Assembly (NCBI GenBank): GCA_043739385.1
Contig: JAYUED010000184.1
Location: forward strand, 17,388 to 81,387
Length of the DNA: 64,000 bases
Direction of reading: 5' to 3'
Source of the DNA: Defluviibacillus sp043739385
Lineage (GTDB): Bacteria; Pseudomonadota; Gammaproteobacteria; Burkholderiales; Burkholderiaceae_C
In this document: positions 16,995 to 25,586 of the stretch, piece after piece
Position numbering within the stretch: position 1 is the stretch's first letter
Layout: each line of letters starts with the position of its first letter
The notes under the pieces: generated by a model
Databases searched by the model: none
What the model saw: the letters and a program-made list of their open reading frames with translations, nothing else
What the model was told of the DNA's origin: nothing
Program-made: the position numbers and the translations under genes

Positions 16995-18725
16995 TTAGCG
17001 AACGCGCCCTTCCTTCCAAGCTCCCAACAACTTGTCATAGGCAATAGTTTCGCCCTTTGGCTTTTCATTAGCCAATTTTTTCCATGGTGCGCCCTTGTCG
17101 CTCAGCCATTTGTCAGGGTCAATTTTGGGATTGAGCTTAGGTGCGCAATGCGCCATGCCCGCACGCTCTAAGCGACCCATCACTTGATCCATTTCTTCAG
17201 CCAAATTGTCCATGGCTGCTTGTGGCGTCTTCTCACCCGTTACAGCGACAGCCACGTTCTTCCACCACAGCTGTGCCAGCTTGGGGTAGTCTGGGACGTT
17301 GGTGCCAGTTGGCGTCCAGGCAACCCGAGCAGGGCTGCGGTAGAACTCAACTAAACCACCGAGCTTAGGTGCCAAATCGGTCATCGCCTGGGACTTGATG
17401 TCGGATTCACGAATCGGTGTCAGGCCCACAATGGTCTTTTTCAGCGACGTGGTTTTAGCCGTCACAAACTGTGCGTACAACCATGCTGCTGCTGTCTTGT
17501 CTGCATCGTGGTTAGCAAAGAAAGTCCACGATCCAACGTCCTGGTAGCCGTTTTGCATACCTTGCTTCCAGTAAGGACCGTTAGGGCCAGGAGCCATGCG
17601 CCACTTGGGAGTGCCATCGGCATTCACCACGGGCAAACCAGGCTTGGTCATATCCGCAGTAAACGCGGTGTACCAGAAGATTTGCTGGGCGATCTGCCCT
17701 TGAGCGGGTACAGGACCTGACTCACCAAATGTCATGCCCATGGCTTCCTTGGGCGCGTACTTCTTCATCCAGTCAATGTACTTGCTCAACGCATAGACAG
17801 CTGCGGGTGAATTGGTCGCTCCGCCGCGTGAGACAGAAGCCCCGACCGGTGTGCATTTGTCAGCCGCTACACGAATACCCCATTCGTCCACAGGCATACC
17901 GTTGGGGATACCCACGTCGGCCGCACCAGCCATCGACAACCAAGCATCGGTAAAGCGCCAGCCCAGAGATGGGTCTTTTTTGCCATAGTCCATGTGACCA
18001 TAAATCGGCTTGCCGTCGATCGTCTTTACGTCTTCACTGAAGAACGCTGCGATATCTTCGTAAGCGCTCCAGTTCAATGGCACGCCCAAGTCATAGCCAT
18101 ACTTGGCTTTGAACTTGTCTTTCAGGTCTTGGCGGGCAAACAAATCTGCGCGGAACCAGTACAGATTGGCAAACTGCTGGTCTGGTAATTGGTACAACTT
18201 TTTATCAGGGCCCGTCGTGAAACTGGTACCGATGAAGTCTTTCACATCCAGGCCAGGGTTCGTCCACTCTTTGCCCTTACCGCTCATGTAGTCGGTCAAG
18301 TTCATGATCTTGCCGTAGCGGTAATGCGTACCGATCAGATCAGAGTCAGAAATCCAGCCGTCGTAAATTGATTTGCCTGATTGCATGGAGGTTTGCAGTT
18401 TTTCAACCACGTCGCCCTCTTGAATCAGATCGTGCTTGACCTTGATGCCAGTGATCTCTTCAAACGCTTTGGCCAGTGTCTTGGATTCGTACTCGTGAGT
18501 AGTGAGGGTTTCGGACACAACCGAAATTTCCTTCACACCTTTAGCTTGCAACTTCTTCGCCGCGTCGATGAACCATTTCATCTCGGTAGCTTGCTGCTCT
18601 TTGGACAACGTCGAGGGTTGAAACTCGGTGTCAATCCACTTTTTGGCAGCCGCTTCATCGGCCCAACTTGGGGCACCCATCGCACAAGCAATAGCCACAG
18701 TCAACGCGGTGTACCGCAGTTTCAT
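16995..18725 (-). CDS. glpV: glycerol ABC transporter substrate-binding protein
   Basis: A 576-residue periplasmic binding protein of the extracellular family 1, unusually long for the class but normal for the glycerol-specific GlpV type. The signal peptide MKLRYTALTVAIACAMGAPS ends at about residue 23 (SWA-DEA). The start is ATG 18725, preceded by a GGAG site; a 21-residue extension is rejected because it would bury the signal peptide. It is encoded after glpU, 114 bp apart, with a stem-loop in that gap. Identification rests on gene order and overall similarity to the Rhizobium glpSTPQUV system. Confidence 0.93.
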   Translation of the reverse strand: MKLRYTALTVAIACAMGAPSWADEAAAKKWIDTEFQPSTLSKEQQATEMKWFIDAAKKLQAKGVKEISVVSETLTTHEYESKTLAKAFEEITGIKVKHDLIQEGDVVEKLQTSMQSGKSIYDGWISDSDLIGTHYRYGKIMNLTDYMSGKGKEWTNPGLDVKDFIGTSFTTGPDKKLYQLPDQQFANLYWFRADLFARQDLKDKFKAKYGYDLGVPLNWSAYEDIAAFFSEDVKTIDGKPIYGHMDYGKKDPSLGWRFTDAWLSMAGAADVGIPNGMPVDEWGIRVAADKCTPVGASVSRGGATNSPAAVYALSKYIDWMKKYAPKEAMGMTFGESGPVPAQGQIAQQIFWYTAFTADMTKPGLPVVNADGTPKWRMAPGPNGPYWKQGMQNGYQDVGSWTFFANHDADKTAAAWLYAQFVTAKTTSLKKTIVGLTPIRESDIKSQAMTDLAPKLGGLVEFYRSPARVAWTPTGTNVPDYPKLAQLWWKNVAVAVTGEKTPQAAMDNLAEEMDQVMGRLERAGMAHCAPKLNPKIDPDKWLSDKGAPWKKLANEKPKGETIAYDKLLGAWKEGRVR

Positions 18726-18748
18726 AATCAGTCTCCTAATGTGTATGA

Positions 18749-18781
18749 CCCCTGTTTGAAAGGCACTTTCGGCTCCAGGGG
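18749..18781 (-). other. branched stem-loop in the glpU-glpV gap
   Basis: An outer stem cccctg/cagggg (18749-18754 with 18776-18781) encloses an inner stem gaaag/ctttc (18758-18762 with 18766-18770). It lies in the 5' leader of the binding-protein message. Such structures often stabilise transcripts for abundant binding proteins; that role is inferred. A direct repeat taatacggtg (18798 and 18814) lies beside it. Confidence 0.5.
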
Positions 18782-18839
18782 ATAGCAAGCCGATCCTTAA
18801 TACGGTGATGCGGTAATACGGTGCAGCTCTCCGAAAGGT

Positions 18840-19148
18840 CTATCCCTTTTGCAGAATGAGGGCTAGCAATCCCATGGAGGCAACGAAGCTGATCCAGATG
18901 GACGGCTCAGTCTCCATGCCAAGGGCCATGCCCAAGCGACTGCTGATACCCACAAAAGCCAAATTCAGATACGCCGCCGCAAGCAATCCGATGAACAAGC
19001 GGTCACCGCGTGTTGTGTCCAAGGGTAAGAAGCCACGCCTGAGCGTGGTGGGCGATTTAATTTCCCACACCGTCATACCCGCCAACATCAGCGCGATACA
19101 TACGAAAAATACGGCTACTGGCGTAGTCCAAGCCATCCACTCAAACAT
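18840..19148 (-). CDS. glpU: small membrane protein of the glycerol transporter (DUF2160)
   Basis: A 102-residue integral membrane protein with about three hydrophobic segments (TPVAVFFVCIALMLAGMTVW, LFIGLLAAAYLNLAFVGI and ISFVASMGLLALILQ). It matches the DUF2160/GlpU family found only beside this type of glycerol importer. Its function is unknown. It lies between the permease genes and glpV. Confidence 0.88.
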   Translation of the reverse strand: MFEWMAWTTPVAVFFVCIALMLAGMTVWEIKSPTTLRRGFLPLDTTRGDRLFIGLLAAAYLNLAFVGISSRLGMALGMETEPSIWISFVASMGLLALILQKG

Positions 19149-19181
19149 GAAACACTCCCAGGTCTACAATTTTTAACGTTC

Positions 19182-19994
19182 TCATACACGCCCCATCGCA
19201 AAGCCTTTGGCGATGTAGTTGCGTACAAACCAAATCACAATCGCACCCGGTACGATGGTCAAAACACCTGCGGCTGCCAGCGTGGCCCAGTCCATGCCCG
19301 AGGCCGATACCGTACGCGTCATCGTGGCCACAATTGGCTTGGCGTTAACACTGGTAAGCGTGCGCGCCAAGAGCAACTCCACCCAACTGAACATGAAGCA
19401 AAAGAAAGCTGCGACACCCACACCGGCTTTAATGAGTGGCAGGAATATCTTCACAAAGAATCCAGGGAACGAATAACCGTCGATGTACGCCGTCTCGTCA
19501 ATTTCTCTCGGAATACCGCTCATGAAACCCTCCAAAATCCAAACCGCCAGCGGCACGTTGAAAAGCAAATGGGCCAGCGCTACCGCTAAGTGCGTGTCCA
19601 TCAGCCCCACCGTGGTGTAAAGCTGAAAGAACGGCAGTAAGAACACCGCTGGTGGCGTCATCCGGTTGGTCAATAGCCAAAAGAAAACATGCTTATCGCC
19701 CAGAAAGCTGTACCGCGAAAATGCATAGGCCGCTGGCAAAGCTACTGTGAGTGAAATCACCGTGTTGATGCCTACGTAAATTAGACTGTTGATATAGCCC
19801 GAGTACCACGACGGATCCGTCAAGATCAGCTTGTAGTTGTCCCAGGTGAAATGCTGTGGAAACAACGAAAAACTGGCAACGATTTCGCTGTTCGTTTTGA
19901 ACGACATGTTCACCATCCAGTACACCGGCAGCAAAGCAAATACGATGTAAATGATCAAAAACAGTGAGCGCTTTTGAAATTTAGGCTTATTCAT
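19182..19994 (-). CDS. glpQ: glycerol ABC transporter permease
   Basis: A 270-residue inner-membrane permease of the MalG type with six hydrophobic segments. The EAA coupling loop is visible as EIDETAYIDGYSFPGFFVKIFLPLIK. The start is set at ATG 19994 (MNKPKFQKRSLF), overlapping the glpP stop by 8 bp; a 10-residue longer form is possible. It pairs with GlpP to form the channel for glycerol. Confidence 0.93.
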   Translation of the reverse strand: MNKPKFQKRSLFLIIYIVFALLPVYWMVNMSFKTNSEIVASFSLFPQHFTWDNYKLILTDPSWYSGYINSLIYVGINTVISLTVALPAAYAFSRYSFLGDKHVFFWLLTNRMTPPAVFLLPFFQLYTTVGLMDTHLAVALAHLLFNVPLAVWILEGFMSGIPREIDETAYIDGYSFPGFFVKIFLPLIKAGVGVAAFFCFMFSWVELLLARTLTSVNAKPIVATMTRTVSASGMDWATLAAAGVLTIVPGAIVIWFVRNYIAKGFAMGRV

Positions 19995-20880
19995 GGCCAC
20001 CCTCTTTTTCTTGGGTGCCGACACGCTGCATCCAGTTATACAAAATAAAACACATCAGCAAGATGATCAGGAAGTAAATCAACGAGAACGCAGCTGCAGG
20101 CCCCAAATCAAACTGACCCACCGCTTTTTGCGTCAAAAACTGCGATAAGAATGTGGTCGAATCCCCTGGCCCACCACCCGTCAGCACAAATGGCTCGGTA
20201 TAAATCATGAAGCTGTCCATGAAGCGCAGCAGTACCGCAATCATCAGCACGCCACGCATTTTTGGCAGTTGCACATACCAAAACACCGCAAACTTGCTGG
20301 CCCCATCAATACTGGCAGCTTGGTAGTAGGCGTCGGGAATCGAGCGCAACCCGGCGTAACCGAGCAGCGCGACCAACGGCGTCCAGTGCCATACATCCAT
20401 CAGCAGCACAGTTAACCAAGCGTGTGTAGCGTTGCTGGCGTAGTTGTAGTCAATGCCCATGGCTTGCAGTGCAGCACCCATCAAGCCAATGTCAGCCCGA
20501 CCAAAAATCTGCCAAATGGTGCCCACCACGTTCCATGGAATCAGCAGCGAAAGCGAAACTATGACCAGTACAGCAGAAGACTTCCAGCCCTGCGCGGGCA
20601 TCGACAAGGCAAGCAATATTCCAAGCGGAATCTCAATAGCCAACACCGACAGCGAAAACGTCAACTGGCGCAGCAAGGCCGCGTGCAGCTCGCTGTCCCG
20701 CATGATGGCGGCGAACCACTCTGTACCTACAAACACTCGGCGCTCGGGTGAAATGATGTCTTGCACTGAGTAGTTCACCACCGTCATCAGGGGCAGAATG
20801 GCGGAAAAAGCGACGCAAATCAGCACCGGCAATATCAAAAACCAGGCTTTCTGGTTCACCGGCTTGGTGGTCGTGCTCAT
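19987..20880 (-). CDS. glpP: glycerol ABC transporter permease
   Basis: A 297-residue permease of the MalF type with six predicted membrane segments. The coupling loop is SIPDAYYQAASIDGASKFAVFWYVQLPKMR. Its ATG overlaps the glpT stop codon and its own stop overlaps glpQ, so translation of the three genes is probably coupled. Confidence 0.93.
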   Translation of the reverse strand: MSTTTKPVNQKAWFLILPVLICVAFSAILPLMTVVNYSVQDIISPERRVFVGTEWFAAIMRDSELHAALLRQLTFSLSVLAIEIPLGILLALSMPAQGWKSSAVLVIVSLSLLIPWNVVGTIWQIFGRADIGLMGAALQAMGIDYNYASNATHAWLTVLLMDVWHWTPLVALLGYAGLRSIPDAYYQAASIDGASKFAVFWYVQLPKMRGVLMIAVLLRFMDSFMIYTEPFVLTGGGPGDSTTFLSQFLTQKAVGQFDLGPAAAFSLIYFLIILLMCFILYNWMQRVGTQEKEGGHE

Positions 20881-21953
20881 GGAAAAATTTCCTCGTTTTT
20901 ATAAAAGCAGGTGTGCTCGCCCATGACTTTCAGCCACACGGTGTCCCCGGCAGTCCAGTCGCCTGCGTAAGACGACAAACGCACTTTAAGTGTGTGCGCG
21001 CCCAACGTCGCCGTCAGCATTAAATGGGTGCCAACATCCTGAATCTTGGCGACGGTCATTGGCAGCGCTCCAGGGGCGTGCGCTGAGACGACCTCGACGT
21101 ACTCGGGGCGAATACCCAGCTTGACATCGCCGCTCGGCAATGGACGATCTGCAGGCAACGCCAACGCTATCCCAGCGGTTTGAAAAGTCTCTTTGTCCAC
21201 CTGTCCTGATATGAAATTCATTCCTGGCGAGCCGATGAAGTGGCCCACAAACGTATGACTTGGCCGCTCAAACAAATCAGCAGCGGAACCCACTTGAACA
21301 GCCCGCCCCCGCGTCATCACCACGACCTGATCGGCAAAGGTCAGCGCCTCCACTTGATCATGGGTCACGTAAATCAACGTCAGCTTCAACTCGTGGTGAA
21401 TTTGCTTGAGTTTGCGACGCAGTTGCCACTTCAAATGCGGATCAATCACCGTCAGCGGCTCATCAAACAGCACTGCTGACACATCAGGTCGTACCAGTCC
21501 GCGCCCAAGTGATATTTTTTGCTTGGCATCGGCCGCCAGACCAGAAGCACGCTGGTTCAGCTGACCACTCATCTCCAGCATTTCAGCAATTTCGCCGACA
21601 CGCTTGTCGATTTGAGCTTGCGGAACCTTGCGATTACGCAGCGGAAAAGCCAAATTTTCTGCCACCGTCATGGTGTCGTAAATTACAGGAAACTGGAACA
21701 CCTGAGCGATATTGCGCTCCTGAGGTGACGACCGAGTGACATCGCGCCCATCAAAACGCACGGTGCCTTGCGACGGCGCCAGCAGACCCGACATCACGTT
21801 CAGCATCGTCGTCTTGCCGCAACCTGAAGGCCCCAATAGTGCATAGGCACCACCGTCGTCAAACGTCATTTTCAGGGGCAGCAGCGCGTAGTCGCCGTCT
21901 TCTTTGGGATCACGCTTGTAGGCGTGGGCCAAATCGAGTTCTATGCGGGCCAT
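20877..21953 (-). CDS. glpT: glycerol ABC transporter ATPase, degenerate signature motif
   Basis: A 358-residue ABC ATPase with a C-terminal TOBE-type regulatory domain (about 240-358). Walker A is GPSGCGKT (residues 41-48), the Q-loop Gln is in AQVFQFPV, Walker B is VLFDEP with Glu165, and the switch His198 is in IYVTHDQVEAL. The signature motif, normally LSGGQ, reads LAADA (139-143), so it should not act on the partner's ATP. It pairs with GlpS, which has the opposite defect. It follows glpS by 1 bp. Confidence 0.93.
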   Translation of the reverse strand: MARIELDLAHAYKRDPKEDGDYALLPLKMTFDDGGAYALLGPSGCGKTTMLNVMSGLLAPSQGTVRFDGRDVTRSSPQERNIAQVFQFPVIYDTMTVAENLAFPLRNRKVPQAQIDKRVGEIAEMLEMSGQLNQRASGLAADAKQKISLGRGLVRPDVSAVLFDEPLTVIDPHLKWQLRRKLKQIHHELKLTLIYVTHDQVEALTFADQVVVMTRGRAVQVGSAADLFERPSHTFVGHFIGSPGMNFISGQVDKETFQTAGIALALPADRPLPSGDVKLGIRPEYVEVVSAHAPGALPMTVAKIQDVGTHLMLTATLGAHTLKVRLSSYAGDWTAGDTVWLKVMGEHTCFYKNEEIFP

Positions 21954-21954
21954 A

Positions 21955-23049
21955 TCAGCGTCCTGCCTTGTTGGAGCGTGTCAGCACGGGGGCTATGAGC
22001 AGCATTCCCAAAGCATCGAACACATAAACCTGTGTCGGGTGAACGTACAACGTAACTTGCTCACCCAAATCGAAATAGTGAACCCCTGTCACCTGCGCTA
22101 CCAATTCGCCCACGGCGGTTTCGACATGCAAAAAGGTGTTGGAGCCCGAGATTTCGGCTAACTCTACATTTCCGGCCAGGGCTACGTCGCCCTCGCCAGC
22201 GTGCACCTTTAATGCGCTGGCACGGATACCCACTGTGAATTTGTGCGACAGGGTGTGTGGCCGATCAGCTTCGGCCAAGGCCAGCAACGGCCCGCCTACC
22301 AACTGAAAACCGCTGTGGTCAGCCGTAGCCGCCAACAAGTTCATCGGTGGATCGCTGAACGCACGGGCTACGCGAAGTGATTTGGGCTTATGAAACACCT
22401 CAGCAGTGGGGCCGTATTGCAGCAATTCGCCCGCGTCCATCACGGCGGTATAGCCACCGAGCAGCAGAGCTTCGCCAGGCTCAGTGGTGGCGTACACCAC
22501 CGTGGAGTTGCCCGCGGCGAACAGCGTACTTAGCTCATCGCGCAATTCCTCACGCAGCTTGTAATCCAAGTTCACCAGGGGCTCGTCCAGCAACATCAGC
22601 GGTGCGCCTTTGGCCAACGCACGGGCCAAAGCAACACGCTGCTGCTGGCCACCCGACAGCTCGGCAGGTAAGCGGTCAAGGAACATCTCAATGTGCAGCT
22701 TCTCAGCCAATTCTTTTACCCGCTCCTCAATACCGGATTCACCCCGCAGCTTGAGCGGTGACGCGATGTTGTCGCGCACCTTGAGCGAAGGGTAATTGAT
22801 GAACTGCTGGTAGACCATGGCCACATTGCGTTCGCGCACTGGCACGCCCACGACATTCACGCCGTCCACTATCACGCGCCCACTGGTGGGCACATCCAAC
22901 CCCGCCATGATGCGCATCAGGCTGGTTTTACCCGCTTGGGTTGCACCCAACAACACAGTGACTGCATCGGGTTGTAAACGCAAGTCCAAGGGATAAAGGT
23001 GCGGTGCGGCACCTACCGATTTACTGATCTGTTCAAGACTGAGTTGCAT
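21955..23049 (-). CDS. glpS: glycerol ABC transporter ATPase, switch-His lost
   Basis: A 364-residue ABC ATPase with a C-terminal TOBE-type domain. Walker A is GATQAGKT (residues 35-42), the Q-loop Gln is in MVYQQF, the signature LSGGQ is intact (131-135) and Walker B is LMLLDEP with Glu156. The H-loop, normally VTHD, reads ATTE, so the catalytic His is replaced by Thr189. The ATG at 23049 is chosen over a GTG 12 bp upstream. It is the first gene of the glp operon, divergent from glpR. Confidence 0.92.
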   Translation of the reverse strand: MQLSLEQISKSVGAAPHLYPLDLRLQPDAVTVLLGATQAGKTSLMRIMAGLDVPTSGRVIVDGVNVVGVPVRERNVAMVYQQFINYPSLKVRDNIASPLKLRGESGIEERVKELAEKLHIEMFLDRLPAELSGGQQQRVALARALAKGAPLMLLDEPLVNLDYKLREELRDELSTLFAAGNSTVVYATTEPGEALLLGGYTAVMDAGELLQYGPTAEVFHKPKSLRVARAFSDPPMNLLAATADHSGFQLVGGPLLALAEADRPHTLSHKFTVGIRASALKVHAGEGDVALAGNVELAEISGSNTFLHVETAVGELVAQVTGVHYFDLGEQVTLYVHPTQVYVFDALGMLLIAPVLTRSNKAGR

Positions 23050-23197
23050 TGCTGAGATCACTTAGGCGCATAGCGCAAACAAATTAGAGGTAATCACTTC
23101 GATTCCTTTCGCTGCGAATTGTGTTTCCTTTTCGTTCTATTTGATTAGGTACTTACCCCATAGAGGGTTCGTTGTGCATTGTTTTGAGTTCAAATTG

Positions 23198-23968
23198 ATG
23201 CCCATGACACCTAATCCCCGCCAAAATCGCCTGCTAGAAGAGGTACGTACCCACGGCTCAGCGTCCATCGAAGCACTGGCTGCACAGCTGGAAGTAACGC
23301 TACAAACCGTACGCCGTGACGTGCAACGGCTGTCTGAAGCTGGTTTGGTGGCCCGCTTCCACGGTGGCGTGCGCTTGGCCCAGTCCACCACCGAAAACAT
23401 CGCTTACCGCCAGCGGCAGGCCCTGAATGCAGAAGGCAAAGCGCGCATTGCCCGCGCCATTGCCAAGCGTGTGCCTAACGGCTGTTCACTGCTGCTCAAC
23501 ATTGGCACCACCATCGAAGCAGTTGCCCGCGAACTGCTACACCACACTGGCTTGCGGGTCATCACCAACAACCTGAACGTCGCCGCCATCCTGAGCGACA
23601 ACACGCAATGCGAAGTGATTGTTGCCGGTGGCGTGGTGCGTTCATTCGACCGCGGCATTGTGGGTGAAATAACCATCGAGTTCATCCGCCAGTTCAAAGT
23701 GGACATTGGCCTGATTGGTATCAGCGGTATCGAACCCGACGGCACACTTCGTGATTTCGACTACCGTGAAGTACAGGTTGCCCGCGCCATCATGGCGCAC
23801 TCGCGCGAAATTTGGGTTGCTGCTGACCACAGTAAATTCAATCGCCCTGCCATCGTTCAGTTGGCCCCACTCAAAGACATCGATATGCTGTTCACCGACC
23901 GCGCCTTGATAGATGGCTTTCCGGGCCTGATGACGGAAGCGGGCGTAGAGTGCGTGGTTGCCAATTAA
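23198..23968 (+). CDS. glpR: DeoR-family glycerol-3-phosphate regulon repressor
   Basis: A 256-residue DeoR-type repressor. The N-terminal winged helix-turn-helix (NRLLEEVRTHGSASIEALAA, then LEVTLQTVRRDVQRLSEAGL) precedes a sugar-phosphate-sensing domain (about 80-250) with the family block LLNIGTTIEAVARELL and the C-terminal DHSKF. The start is ATG 23198 or 23204; the longer open frame to 23141 is unlikely. It lies divergent to glpS and upstream of glpK, so it probably represses both until glycerol-3-phosphate accumulates. Repeats of ttcctttcg type (23103, 23125) are candidate operator half-sites. Confidence 0.93.
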   Translation: MPMTPNPRQNRLLEEVRTHGSASIEALAAQLEVTLQTVRRDVQRLSEAGLVARFHGGVRLAQSTTENIAYRQRQALNAEGKARIARAIAKRVPNGCSLLLNIGTTIEAVARELLHHTGLRVITNNLNVAAILSDNTQCEVIVAGGVVRSFDRGIVGEITIEFIRQFKVDIGLIGISGIEPDGTLRDFDYREVQVARAIMAHSREIWVAADHSKFNRPAIVQLAPLKDIDMLFTDRALIDGFPGLMTEAGVECVVAN

Positions 23969-24059
23969 GTGCCGAATTAAGCGTCGATTTCAGCGCCGAT
24001 GAAATCTCAATTTAATGGCTGTAGTTCCTCTTTAAAAAATCACATTTCAAAGCTTGCCC

Positions 24060-25553
24060 ATGACCTACCTGCTCGCCCTAGACCAAGGCACCTCCAGCTC
24101 CCGCAGCATCGTCTTTGCGCAAGACGGCAGCATCGTCACCATGGCGCAGCGCGAATTCCGGCAAATTTACCCGCAGCCTGGCTGGGTCGAGCACGATCCG
24201 CAAGAGATATGGACCACCCAGCTCGCCACTGCCCGACAAGCCTTGGAGCAGGCCAACCTGCGTGCCCAAGATATCACCGCCATCGGCATCACCAACCAAC
24301 GTGAGACCACGGTGGTGTGGCACCGCACCACAGGCCAGCCCATCCATAACGCCATCGTCTGGCAAGACCGCCGGGCAGAGCCCACTTGCGTTGCCATGCG
24401 AGAGCGGGGTTTGTCTGACGTGGTGCAGCAAAAAACAGGCTTACGGATTGACGCCTACTTCTCAGGCACCAAACTCAAATGGATTTTGGACAATGTGCCC
24501 GGCGCACGCGACCAAGCTGAGCGTGGGGAGCTGGCTTTTGGCACTGTCGATACTTGGCTGATGTGGCAGTTGACCCAGGGCCGAGTCCACGCCACCGATG
24601 TCAGCAACGCCGCCCGTACCATGCTGTTCAACGTCCACACCAACGCGTGGGATTCCGATCTATTGCGCGAACTGAACATCCCCCCGCAGCTGATGCCGCG
24701 TGTACTGCCCTCCAGCGCCCACTACGGCGAGACCACGCCTGATCTGCTGGGTGCAGCCATCCCTATCGGCGGCGTGGCGGGCGACCAACAAAGCGCCTTG
24801 TTTGGCCAAGCCTGCTTCAAGGCCGGGCAAGCTAAAAACACCTACGGTACGGGCTGCTTCATGCTGATGCACACCGGAACCACCTTCCCTACCAGCCACA
24901 ACGGCCTGATCACTACCAGCGCAGCACAAGCCAACAGCACGCCAGAATATGCACTTGAAGGCAGCGTCTTCATTGGTGGCGCCGTGGTGCAGTGGCTACG
25001 TGACGGGCTGCACGCCATTCAGGGCAGCAGCGAGGTACAGGCTCTTGCGCAGACCGTACCTGATGCGGGTGGTGTGATGTTTGTACCCGCCTTCACCGGC
25101 TTGGGGGCGCCTTACTGGCAGCCCGAGGCACGCGGGGCTATTTTGGGCATAACTCGGGGTACAGCCCTTGCGCATATTGCACGAGCAGCTATAGAAAGCA
25201 TAGCATTTCAAAGTGCAGCCTTGCTCACAGCAATGAGCCGTGACGCGGTAGATAACGGCGGTGTCCCCGTCACCGAACTGCGGGTGGACGGCGGAGCTTG
25301 TGTCAACGATTTGCTGATGCAATTCCAGGCTGACTTGCTGGGCATTCCCGTGGTGCGCCCCGCCGTTATCGAAACTACAGCCCTCGGTGCTGCCTACCTG
25401 GCAGGCCTTAGCAACGGGGTCTATACCAACCTGGACGAATTGGCCAGCCAATGGCGGGCTGAGCGCACCTTCTACCCCACGCTGGCCCGCGACCGTGCAC
25501 AAGAATTGATGGCCCAATGGGCGCACGCTGTGCGGCAATGCGTGGCGGTTTAA
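24060..25553 (+). CDS. glpK: glycerol kinase
   Basis: A 497-residue FGGY-family kinase that phosphorylates glycerol to glycerol-3-phosphate with ATP. N-terminal LALDQGTSSSRSIVF, the ITNQRETTVVW block and the C-terminal LRVDGGACVNDLLMQFQADL are diagnostic. The start is ATG 24060 (MTYLLALDQG). It follows glpR by 91 bp on the same strand and completes the pathway: GlpSTPQUV uptake, GlpK, then GlpD. A short AT-rich codon island (25186-25212) in the otherwise GC-rich gene encodes family-conserved residues. Confidence 0.97.
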   Translation: MTYLLALDQGTSSSRSIVFAQDGSIVTMAQREFRQIYPQPGWVEHDPQEIWTTQLATARQALEQANLRAQDITAIGITNQRETTVVWHRTTGQPIHNAIVWQDRRAEPTCVAMRERGLSDVVQQKTGLRIDAYFSGTKLKWILDNVPGARDQAERGELAFGTVDTWLMWQLTQGRVHATDVSNAARTMLFNVHTNAWDSDLLRELNIPPQLMPRVLPSSAHYGETTPDLLGAAIPIGGVAGDQQSALFGQACFKAGQAKNTYGTGCFMLMHTGTTFPTSHNGLITTSAAQANSTPEYALEGSVFIGGAVVQWLRDGLHAIQGSSEVQALAQTVPDAGGVMFVPAFTGLGAPYWQPEARGAILGITRGTALAHIARAAIESIAFQSAALLTAMSRDAVDNGGVPVTELRVDGGACVNDLLMQFQADLLGIPVVRPAVIETTALGAAYLAGLSNGVYTNLDELASQWRAERTFYPTLARDRAQELMAQWAHAVRQCVAV

Positions 25554-25586
25554 TGCGTGGCGGTTAAGCCCGCTAGACTGTAGCGA

